This document shows positions 23,801 through 30,806 of a stretch of 64,000 bases of DNA, one piece after another; position 1 is the first letter of the stretch, and every line of letters begins with the position of its first letter. Origin of the DNA: Dunaliella salina (taxonomy: Eukaryota > Chlorophyta > Chlorophyceae > Chlamydomonadales > Dunaliellaceae); the NCBI GenBank assembly GCA_002284615.2, contig MU069666.1:149958-213957 (forward strand). The letters are read 5' to 3'. The position numbers were made by a program, and so were the translations under genes. The notes under the pieces were generated by a model, which searched no databases, was not told where the DNA came from, and was given only the letters and a program-made list of their open reading frames with translations.

Positions 23801-24229
23801 CCAAAGAAGCCCCCTTCGAAGTCGGCTGCACATGCGCATGCAACGAGTCGAGGCGAGGTAAATGACTTAGCACCCTCCTGCTCGAGGAATTCAAGATACC
23901 GCTCAACAGCAAGTAAGGTGATTAAATCACGTAGATAAGTACAGCAACCGGGCCGCATAGAATGATCTGACTGGCAAGGACCAAGGTCCCACTCCGACAA
24001 ACAATGCACACAGTGCATAAACCAAAGTTTTCAGCTTCTACGTGTGTGCTTGTATTGCATCTGCAGGTGCCTGCACTCCGGCAGGGCCGAACATCCTCCC
24101 TTCGCTACCTGACTTTTGGTGGCTCCGCAGCGGTCTTCCAGCTTGTGTAACATTCAGGATGAGGACAAAGAGTATCGCGGTGAGGTGAGTAGCCTCTTTC
24201 CTTCGTCGCTGAAGTGTCTGTCGCAGCAT
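735..24229 (-). CDS. Left giant modular surface glycoprotein gene (about 42 exons)
   Basis: This is a whole-gene model on the minus strand, assembled from splice signals and exon-by-exon homology to the plus-strand paralogue. The order is signal peptide, N-terminal region, acidic linker, beta-rich region, TSP1-like turn, choice-of-anchor-L-like segment, Cys-rich/PSI block, KNH-like and TSP1-like domains, one KNH/PLAT/PSI module, four Pro-rich exons, and one SEA-like unit. Intron phases agree across every junction I could test from 21895 to 735. The predicted protein is about 2,250 residues, extracellular, and probably heavily O-glycosylated on its Ser-Pro tracts. Compared with its partner it lacks two tandem modules, the second SEA-like unit and the hydrophobic tail. 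Exons between 21.9 and 23.76 kb and the final exon are uncertain. No named gene is recognised. Confidence 0.7.
2458..2525. repeat. Imperfect tandem duplication in intron
   Basis: Two adjacent copies of a roughly 32-base unit (AAACATTG.ATAACAAATGC core) differ at a few bases. They lie in the intron between exons 2742-2827 and 2281-2421 of the left gene. Confidence 0.8.
2623..2730 (-). mobile_element. Retroelement 3'-end fragment, hairpin type B
   Basis: An A-rich tract of A runs broken by G is followed by GTGTAGGCAGAGGAG and ACCTCTCCCTACAC, which form a strong stem-loop at 2648-2676. A TTAAGGA motif and a CTCCACCA motif come next. The same layout recurs at 61.65 and 19.1 kb. The fragment ends within about 12 bases of the splice donor of exon 2742-2827. 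Confidence 0.6.
2828..4130. other. Left-gene intron with no recognisable content
   Basis: This 1.3-kb stretch lies between the last Pro-rich exon and the first SEA-unit exon of the left gene. The flanking phases match (phase 1 to phase 1), so no exon is needed here. I see no repeat family or extra exon in it. Confidence 0.5.
4131..6026 (-). CDS. Left gene Ser-Pro/poly-Pro linker exons
   Basis: Four phase-1 exons read 5940-6026, 5605-5673, 5009-5197 and 4131-4340. They encode hydroxyproline-type linkers such as PPSPSPNPSP, PPPSPIPPSP and SPLPPPPPPL. The last is a PDPS tetrapeptide array specified by a 12-base minisatellite. Runs like these are typical substrates for prolyl hydroxylation and O-glycosylation in algal wall and glycocalyx proteins (family knowledge). 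The first three have counterparts at 41567-41653, 41921-41989 and 42397-42606. The fourth has none, so it is left-specific. Exon 5009-5197 uses a GTGTGT donor, where the right arm has GTGAGT. Confidence 0.75.
4140..4280 (-). repeat. 12-bp coding minisatellite, PDPS units
   Basis: Tandem GGGATCTGGGCT-like units on the plus strand encode repeated Pro-Asp-Pro-Ser (with two Pro-Tyr-Pro-Ser variants) on the minus strand inside exon 4131-4340. The unit is a multiple of three, so copy changes keep the frame. Confidence 0.9.
6479..8564 (-). CDS. Left gene KNH-like/PLAT-like/PSI module (single copy)
   Basis: Five exons read 8188-8564 (377 nt), 7868-8005 (138), 7560-7667 (108), 7170-7279 (110) and 6479-6801 (323). 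The first encodes the NVTLSWVGGPYAG start and a VWPVPADLPTGRYRMRL end, the usual Kre9/KNH pattern of W-x-x-G then G-x-Y-x-x-R. The second and third give MRLYGSEGNTLGI and FSLSILPPSAVF, which resemble a PLAT beta-sandwich. The last two hold paired PSI motifs, CASCTAKEGCGF and CTECLQAPGCSWCPETCQC. Lengths match all three right-gene copies. The donor after 6479 is GTATGG, a better match than the right arm's GTTTTA. The domain names are my assignments. Confidence 0.72.
8008..8070 (-). repeat. Interstitial telomeric repeat at an intron 3' end
   Basis: TTAGGG units on the plus strand, seven in a row plus a degenerate and one further unit, read CCCTAA on the coding strand. They end directly at the AG acceptor of exon 7868-8005. 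The tract mirrors the one at 39526-39588 with the same unit count. Confidence 0.95.
9220..10768 (-). CDS. Left gene first KNH-like domain and TSP1-like repeat
   Basis: Exons read 10576-10768, 10362-10428, 9660-9911 and 9220-9405. A CLPGTLSGP start leads to TAPSNKSTWVAGKTYAVEW and, after two introns, WRIPGKLVSGTYYLRIQ, which together look like one Kre9/KNH (PF10342-type) domain. Next come RKLLQ and WTTSPWSPCSSICGPNG, then RQRRRVKC, the W-x-x-C-S-x-x-C-G and R-x-x-x-C layout of a thrombospondin type 1 repeat. Exon 9220-9405 finishes with IQSPDSTTSLFTG, the start of the next KNH-like domain. Protein identity to the right arm is roughly 85 percent here, lower than in the flanking blocks. Confidence 0.7.
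10895..11742 (-). CDS. Left gene Cys-rich block and PSI exon
   Basis: Exon 11439-11742 begins FARPPGEMLEWKNQTKLSS and carries many cysteines, ending CDSECNIA. Its donor is GTAGGT, set inside what would otherwise read as a TAG stop. It joins in frame to exon 10895-11002, which encodes CNFDMGFCSADLEQF and CESCINAPESCGW, a PSI motif that continues with Cys in the next exon. A decayed duplicate of the second exon sits in the intron just upstream of it. Confidence 0.7.
11019..11093 (-). pseudogene. Decayed duplicate of the PSI exon inside an intron
   Basis: This stretch has a CAG acceptor and repeats the start of the adjacent PSI exon (CDFDMG, then DLEQFQTCT in another frame). It contains an in-frame TGA after GPHT and runs directly into the real acceptor at 11002. 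The right arm has a single intact exon at the equivalent place (36787-36894). Confidence 0.65.
11993..13686 (-). CDS. Left gene choice-of-anchor-L-like segment
   Basis: Exons read 13452-13686, 12846-12997 and 11993-12202. The first ends FEFVFGSNxYL, and after an in-frame join the second reads VKPPNNMGFNAFINM. This resembles the F-x-F-V-F-G-S-x-E-Y signature of choice-of-anchor L domains. The third (RGTLGSWSASVNDYN onward) has no clear family. DNA is nearly identical to 34265-35957 on the other arm, introns included, and carries matching single Ns. Confidence 0.6.
12311..12422. repeat. Degenerate GATAAGGAC tandem repeat in intron
   Basis: Several imperfect copies of a roughly 24-base unit built on GATAAGGACTGGCTTCA lie in the intron between exons 12846-12997 and 11993-12202. 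The mirrored tract is at 35529-35640. Confidence 0.8.
14158..17316 (-). CDS. Left gene acidic linker, beta-rich region and TSP1-like turn
   Basis: Ten exons read 17209-17316, 16938-17030, 16760-16796, 16508-16614, 16194-16370, 15749-15903, 15465-15629, 14920-15223, 14681-14814 and 14158-14360. The first encodes an acidic Ser/Asp stretch (SRDEDDNSSSDDDSK). The next six form a beta-rich region starting GVEMKCKECW and including WGLEILANQDG and MYGPKIYTQDGEFQPE. Exon 14920-15223 carries TRKLLQS. Exon 14681-14814 ends EWEVGEWSKC and joins SCSVFDRF, a TSP1-like W-S-x-C-S-C turn. Exons 14920 to 17316 are clearly diverged from the right arm (many replacements), while exons below 14814 are again almost identical. 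The beta-rich region has no confident family. Confidence 0.72.
14392..14481. repeat. Tandem duplication of a roughly 50-base intron unit
   Basis: Two copies of an AAGAGGAATGAAAG-containing unit lie just upstream of the acceptor of exon 14158-14360. The mirror copy lies at about 33470-33560. Confidence 0.75.
19045..19158 (+). mobile_element. Retroelement 3' end, hairpin type B, plus orientation
   Basis: GGGGACTC and TCCTTAATTGATGTAGG lead into AGTTTCTCTGCCTACGTAG and then two successive CTTTTT-rich tails. This is the reverse orientation of the 61.65-kb copy, and the GTAGG/CCTAC stem is kept. The tail and part of the end (CGTAGTTTTTC) are duplicated. Confidence 0.6.
20229..20268. repeat. Three-copy GGAAAGTCCATT minisatellite
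   Basis: Three perfect head-to-tail copies of a 12-base unit lie within the left-specific intron. Confidence 0.85.
20512..21895 (-). CDS. Left gene N-terminal conserved exons
   Basis: Exons read about 21625-21895, 21468-21562, 21172-21420, 20943-20968 (26-nt micro-exon) and 20512-20811. All phases agree. They encode HVFDAPQTDSTVLLDDHEF, LAGLSEEDLHHFSRG, KIATSCLYNNLPKFESCLC and VEFTQAFQYANVDMKTYPV, then a polar Gly/Gln/Glu-rich tail ending RRRLQNNCKQRTP. No family is recognised. DNA is almost identical to 26814-28203, introns included. At three Ns here (21410, 21517 and others) the right arm has a resolved base. Confidence 0.6.
22774..23512 (-). CDS. Candidate N-terminal exons, left (unresolved)
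   Basis: There are two candidates: 23474-23512 (39 nt, FTSRPWALELQNQ) and 22774-22953 (180 nt, ending MPGLIVLMGPNFGWCCR). They mirror 25200-25238 and 25759-25935. The longer one keeps its frame in both arms although the arms differ by a 1-base and a 4-base indel. Its donor contains an N (GTAATT only if N is G). The phases do not join cleanly to exon 2, so at least one exon is missing or wrong. Confidence 0.3.
23758..23966 (-). CDS. Left gene exon 2
   Basis: This 209-nt exon follows the signal-peptide exon in the right phase and reads DHSMRPGCCTYLRDLITLLAV, then ACACAADFEGGFFGEQGEWNV. It has the same length as 24746-24954 and differs at a few residues (LLAVERY against LFAVEWY). It is Cys-containing and extracellular by context. 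No domain is recognised. Confidence 0.65.
24109..24229 (-). CDS. Left gene exon 1: signal peptide
   Basis: It starts MLRQTLQRRRKEATHLTAIL and continues into a hydrophobic core (LFVLILNVTQAG), then RPLRSHQKS before a GTAGCG donor. The basic N-region, hydrophobic stretch and small residues before AG make a classic secretion signal. This ATG is chosen because it is conserved in the paralogue, which is one codon shorter. Confidence 0.8.
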
Positions 24230-24468
24230 TTTTCGACTTAATCAACCTCGAGGCTGAAAAAGGGCTGCTGGCCTTATAAAGCAATAGAAATTGAGAAAAA
24301 ATTTTTTAAAGTTCATCTGTATTCAAATAGAGGCTGTTAGCTGAATTCTCATTGTGTATGTGTGCCAGTTGGCGTGTGAGGGAACGGTTGTTCTCAATCG
24401 AAATTCGAATGCTAGGAAAGTTAATTTTGAAAATTGTTGAAAATTGTTTAATTGAATTGGGATATCGA
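24230..24468. promoter_or_regulatory. Shared divergent promoter spacer
   Basis: The two start codons are 239 bp apart and face away from each other, so both genes must be driven from here or from within each other's 5' ends. TATAAA at 24275-24280 reads TTTATAAGG on the minus strand, about 46 bp before the left ATG, a good TATA position for the left gene. For the right gene it lies about 190 bp upstream. The spacer is AT-rich and far less conserved between arms than the coding DNA. Confidence 0.5.
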
Positions 24469-24586
24469 ATGCTGCGACATACACTGCGACGGAGGAATGA
24501 GGCTACTCACCTCACCGCAATCCTCTGTGTCCTCATCCTGAATGTTACACAAGCTGGAAGACCGCTGCGGAGCCACCAAAAGTCAG
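24469..24586 (+). CDS. Right gene exon 1: signal peptide
   Basis: It starts MLRHTLRRRNEATHLTAILC, followed by a VLILNVTQAG core and RPLRSHQKS, with a GTATAC donor. In-frame upstream ATGs exist at 24358 and 24409. I reject them because the homology to the left gene and the signal peptide begin at 24469. Confidence 0.8.
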
Positions 24587-27500
24587 GTATACATATAAGC
24601 TGCGTAGCTCAGGGAGGATGTTCGGCCCTGCCGGAGTGCAAGCACCAGATGCAATACAAACACACACGTAGAAGCTGAAAACTTTGGTTTATTCACTGTG
24701 TGCATTGTTTGTCGGAGTGGGACCTTATTGGTCCTTTCTAGCCAGATCATTCTATGCGACCCGGTTGCTGTACTTATCTACGTGATTTAATCACCTTATT
24801 TGCTGTTGAGTGGTATCTTGAATTCCTCGAGCAGGAGGGTGCTAAGTCATTTACCTCCCCTCGACTCCTTGCATGCGCATGTGCAGCCGACTTCGAAGGG
24901 GGCTTCTTTGGGGAGCAAGGAGAATGGAATGTGGGGCGCAGCAAGTTCCGGATGGTAAGGAGGCTCTGCACGAAAATGGACAGTCAGTACCCTGCTAGGG
25001 ACCTTCAAGTTAGTGGCAATTCTGGAACCGGGGGGCATTCCAGCTGAGCTCCCTAGATGATTCCAAGTACAGCTTGAATGCATACTCCCTCCACAATCTT
25101 AGCGCAAAAGGAGCCGTGTCTGCCAGCAGATGAAACTGGCTAACTGGATGTTGTGCGAGCTTGTTCGCTCTTGTTCAAGTTAAACTAGAAGCTTTGCAGT
25201 TCACCAGCAGGCCATGGGCCCTGGAGCTTCAGAATCAGGTGCACCTGGTCTGAGCAGAAGCGTAAGAGCTATGCTTGCACACGTGCAAACATGTTGCGCA
25301 AGTGAACATGCTGCCTCATATCATGAGGCATGTGACACTGCTGGCCAGCTGAAAGCATGCGCTTGTTGAAGCACTTAGGCTAAGAATCCTCTGTACATCA
25401 CAAATGCTGGCATGGCAAATGGAAACCATAGATGTGTCAGTTGGGAAACGCCGTCNCATGGCAATTGGTTGAGGTCCTTTTTGTGCAGCGTAAGGNTTCC
25501 GACAGGGGATTTGTACTCCCTGAGCATACCCTGCNCTGCATGGCAAGCTTGCTTAAGCCTGCCTGCTTGTCTACTCTTCATAAGCAGCCCAGCTGGCCCA
25601 AATTTGGATGAAGGAAAAGAGGAGGTAAAGAATTGACCTTTCTGGNACCCGTTCTGTTCTGAATTTTCTTCAAGGGAGATGGCTGAACTTCTGTATCTTA
25701 CCAACCACTGGGACCTTTCACTCCACTTTTTTTACAATTACATTCTTTTGTGCAATAGAAGGGCCCCCCAATCGTAAGAAGTCACCCAAGCTGGTGCAGT
25801 ATATGCTCCATAACGGAATTTCTATGGTTGAAAGTTTAGGGTTACATGAACGCCACGGTGGTAAAAGAGTATGGTTTGCGCGCATGCCGGGACTGATCGT
25901 GCTTATGGGCCCCAATTTTGGTTGGTGCTGCAGACNTAATTTCAACCAAGCTTGACCGGCCAAGGCCCTTTGATGCTGGAAGCGTGTAAAAACCATGCCC
26001 ATTTAGTGGGGAGTTGTCCACCTCTGGAAGTATGTTAGTTTCTTAGGATACAACGCTCACAGCAGCAGGGAGGGGGAACGAGGTCTTCCCCGTGATAATG
26101 GTGATTCGATGGAGCCATGGCCCTTGGATTTTGTAACCAGATGCAAGGGAAAGTTTAAAGAAGAGGTGCATCAAGGAGTCTCAAGGGATCACAAGGAGTT
26201 TTTGGGGGATAAGGAAGGGATTGGGGTAAAAAGAAGAAGTGCTTTAAGGAAAGTGGGGACATAGTCCTCATTTCAGCAACAAACTTGCGGCCTAATCCAT
26301 TTTTTCCTCACCTTTGCCACGGTGATTGGCACCCTAATCTGAGAAAACCTGGTGTGGTGGTTCTTTATTCACGAGCAATTGTAAGAGCGCAGGTGATTAC
26401 CAGTTTTGGGCCTTGAAAGTGAGCAAAGTGGTCCTTCACCAAAATTGGCATGCATGCTCTGCTGAACCTGCACGCTTCAGAGGTGTGTTGCTCTTTAAAG
26501 TGGCGTGTGGTTAATTAAAACCTGTTTGCCGGGTGCTTCATCCAAGCCCCTACTGGTTTCTTGGACCAGCTGTTTGAAATTGGAAATTAGTGAAGATGAT
26601 GAAACTGCTCATGCAGCATAGCCCAGTATTCGTAGACATGGAAAGCTTGCAAGGTGCACTCGCTTGCCAACAAGCTTCTCCTTGTTTGTTTACAACTTGC
26701 ATCGGAGCCTGAGTCCATTTGAAGGTCCTCCTTTTCTTTCATGGAGGCATACCTGACTGGGTTCAGGTGAGCAATTCCTAATTAGGCAAAGGTATGTGTG
26801 CAGTGAGGGCAAGACGAAGCTGTGTGCTCTGGATGTGTGGACACACACAGCATTCTGACATCCAGGTTGGTGCATGTCTTTGATGCGCCACAGACTGACA
26901 GCACAGTGTTGCTGGATGACCACGAGTTTGTGAAGCAAGTGGACTGCAGCAGCCTTCCCCCAACTCCTGAGAAAAGAGGGGATCTGCGCCTTGTGCTGGA
27001 GGACACCACCAGAGCTGGCGCAAGCATTCGTGAGGTCTTAAGCTGGAGGCCTGGCATTGTTGTGACTGGAGGGAGGCAGACAGGGTAAGCCCATACTATT
27101 TGCTCCATGATCCTCCCATCGATATTATGATGGGTCACAACCACAGGCTTGCAGGCTTGTCGGAGGAAGACCTGCATCACTTTTCAAGAGGCATCTGGGC
27201 GAGTCCCAACAGGAGAGCAACGATGATCATGCTTGTTGGACGTAGGTGGTCCAAGGATGTTTCTCCCAGGCTAGGGGGGTGGCTGCAGGGCGCTTCCTCC
27301 CCAAAATTGCCACTTCCTGCCTGTACAACAATTTGCCAAAATTTGAATCCTGCTTGTGCAGGTGTGTGTCTCCTCAGGAGGGCAAGGCCGTGCCATTTTA
27401 CAGGAAATTGTTGGATGCCCCACGCCTTGATCCTGATGCAGCCCCTGCAGTGGTGGCGTTGCTGCCTTCTGAAAACGTGAGTTCTCTGGAAGGAGTTGTG

Positions 27501-29651
27501 CGGATGACAATCACAATCCCCGGCTTCATGATCAGAGGTATCCTTGACTCTCTTGAGGATCATCTCCNCAGCTGTGTCAAGTGTAAAGCAGCCAAGTTGA
27601 GAGGTGGACNNGTGGACCCAGTTTGAGAAACAGTCAGTCAATCCTGGGTATACACACCACAGCAGCTGCGCTCTGTTGATNAATGCATCATGGCAGTGAA
27701 GGTCCTAGACACACCTTCCTGGTCAGACTTTTTCCAATAGACATATGTGACAATGCAAACTGCAAGGTGCAACAACAGCTCTTACCAGGCTCCGTATCTT
27801 CCTCCCTTGCTATCGCGTATGATCAAAGTGGTTTTAGGTGAGCAACCTGTTTTGGTGCCACTGATTGGCTTTTCCTGCCTCACGGTAAACCTTGCAGGTG
27901 GAGTTTACACAGGCTTTCCAGTATGCCAATGTAGACATGAAGACATACCCTGTGGGCCACCCCATGCACCCTTTCACAAGGCAGCCACAGACACCCAGCA
28001 AGCAAAGCACAGCTGTAGGCCCTGCCCAACAGGGCCCTGGGCATTCTGCAGGTGGCTCTGAGGGCTACGCACAGGCCTCCAGGGAGGCAGAAGACCAAGG
28101 CGGTAGAACAACAGCTTCCTCACATGCTGACCTCCTTCTAGAGCCTGACGCACTGCAGAGGCGCAGGCTGCAGAACAACTGCCGGAAAGGTGATCGCACT
28201 CCGGTGAGCATAGAACAAGTCAGACGAGCTTGCACCAGCTGCGCTCATACGAATCATGTGCTCATGCTTTTCAGACCCTTGCACCAGCCGCGCTCAAAAC
28301 CGTTTGCCTCATTTCAAGCAAAGACACTGCAGACGTCCTCCTCGGCCTGGCATCCATGGCTCTGTGCTTGCACATTTGACTTGCTGCTTGGAAATACTTT
28401 TGCCTGCGTGCTTGTTGTCTAAAGCAATTGCAACTTCCATTAGAATGAGGAGCATTCACACTGAACTTTCTGAACTTTCAAAACTCTATACTTGCAGCAG
28501 TCCAATGGCGATGAGAGAATTGCAACTTTCATTAGAATGAGGAACATTCACACTCTGAACTTCCAAAACTCTATACTTGCAGCAGTCCAATGGTGATGAG
28601 AGCGATGACGGTGGCCCCCTCATTGACGGTCCCCTCATTGAAGGCCCTCTCATTAAAGGCCCACTTGTCCCATCCATTGAAAACCCTCTTTGTAATTTGC
28701 CATGCGCATGCGGTGGCTGCCCAGACGTCAATCCATTTGTAAGTTGTGAAAATGCAAGCAAAAAGGGAAAAGTTTCGGGTGGATCAAGGATGCTGTGCCT
28801 GTGCTTGAATTGCAATGCACAAGGTACAGGGACTTTCTGCTTGCTGCGCACTCAGTGCTGTTTACAGAGTTTTCATTACAGCTGGAAAGATTTCCCAAAC
28901 CCTGTCAATCTATAATAAACCTGCCCTTTTTGCAGCCCATAGATGGTGGATGGCACCCAAGCTTGGGCTTGCAATGGAATTTTGATGGACACTCGCATGC
29001 AGAAAGGCAAGACATCCCTATTGACCAGGTAAGCAAGTCTTACTGCAGTTCCATTCGAGCACTACCATCGATGCTGAGGCTTTTAAGGAGCCACAATTCC
29101 AAAGGACAAGGAGTCTAAACACCTCACCAACTTGTCGCCGTTTTCCTGCCTGTTTGCAGTCTGAAAATGTTGACTTACTTACAAATGGAATTGCTGGTGA
29201 GTTACCAGAGCCTTGTCTGCCTTGTCCGCAATGTAGCCGCACATGAATAAAAAGTGGATGCTGCGCCAAAGTGTGTAGTTTGTTGGCCATGATCCTCTGT
29301 CAAAAGTATTCTCATGCACTCTTGCGTTCTATTTTTGATGTCCAGGTGTGGAAATGATCTGCAAAGAGTGTTGGATTGACATGTCCGTTGGACAACACAT
29401 TACTTTCGACATCAGAGTGGGAAACTATGGCGGCCCTTACCTCCATTTTTTCAAGGTAAGCTTTCCTTCAAAATTGTGCTCTTTCACTGAAAGTTTCAGC
29501 TGCTCATTTAGGCATGACTGCCAACTAATTTAATGAACAAGAGAGCGTTTGCAGGCAAACCCATTTTTCAAAGAGTGTACAGATGCAAAAGGCCTTCTTT
29601 TCAAACATATATTGGTTGCGGCTAAGCGTGCAACCCTGTGGTTGCCTAAAA

Positions 29652-29710
<59 letters not shown>

Positions 29711-30592
29711 NNNNNNNNNNNNNNNNNNNNNNNNNNNNNNNNNNNNNNNNNNNNNNNNNNNNNNNNNNNNNNNNNNNNNNNNNNNNNNNNNNNNNNNNNN
29801 NNNNNNNNNNNNNNNNNNNNNNNNNNNNNNNNNNNNNNNNNNNNNNNNNNNNNNNNNNNNNNNNNNNNNNNNNNNNNNNNNNNNNNNNNNNNNNNNNNNN
29901 NNNNNNNNNNNNNNNNNNNNNNNNNNNNNNNNNNNNNNNNNNNNNNNNNNNNNNNNNNNNNNNNNNNNNNNNNNNNNNNNNNNNNNNNNNNNNNNNNNNN
30001 NNNNNNNNNNNNNNNNNNNNNNNNNNNNNNNNNNNNNNNNNNNNNTATATGTTTGTATGTATGTGTGTGTGTGTACATATGCTATTAAAGAGAAAAGGAA
30101 AAAGCACATAGTCAAAGAAAACTCTCTGTGCATCATTTAAGGAAAGGAAGGCACGTCGGCTAAGAACACCGTGAGTCTCCCTCACCAGAAGAAAACAGAG
30201 GAGTTCATGTGGATCTGGTGTGCATCCGGCAGCATGCAGCTCCAGGGCACCAAAGTTATGATGAGTAATCTTGTTTTTAATCGCACACCTGGTTAGGTTA
30301 ATACGCAAATTGTACAGAATGGGCACGGAGCTTTTGTGCGAGTGTTGTGGATCTCTGTTCCTAGCTTTCTAAATTGAAGGGTTTAGGCAGTGTAGATTGT
30401 CCCAACTACGCCCAGGAGAATTGTATGCAGAGAGAACTCTGTCCCTTAAGTTGTTGGTAGAGCTCACTGTGTTGTTTCTGTGAGGAGGGCACCAGGCCTC
30501 GTATCTTCACATTGACTTCTATCAACTATCATCACCATCATCATCATCATCATCATCATTATTATGATCATTATTATTATTATCATTATTAC

Positions 30593-30671
<79 letters not shown>

Positions 30672-30733
30672 GTTATTGTTATCATTATTTATCAATATTG
30701 TTATGTATTCAAATGCGTTTACGTATTCGTGTT

Positions 30734-30806
<73 letters not shown>

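Larger units (their letters stand above)
5100..24229. repeat. Left arm of the large inverted duplication
   Basis: Read on the minus strand, this arm matches 24469-42490 in order and orientation, introns included. Blocks that look almost identical (about 20.5-23.97, 11.44-14.8 and 5.2-8.6 kb) alternate with diverged blocks (about 14.9-17.3 and 8.6-11.4 kb). Mirror coordinates sum to 48709 near the centre, about 47951 for 12.6-14.4 kb and 47596 for 7.2-8.6 kb, which shows the accumulated indels. Confidence 0.92.

Noticed and set aside
29525..30326. Long reading frames across the N gap
   Set aside because: They consist of unknown residues flanked by translated TG/AC repeats. No coding evidence exists.
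30527..30690. CRISPR-like array
   Set aside because: This is a simple triplet microsatellite without spacers, in a eukaryotic intron.
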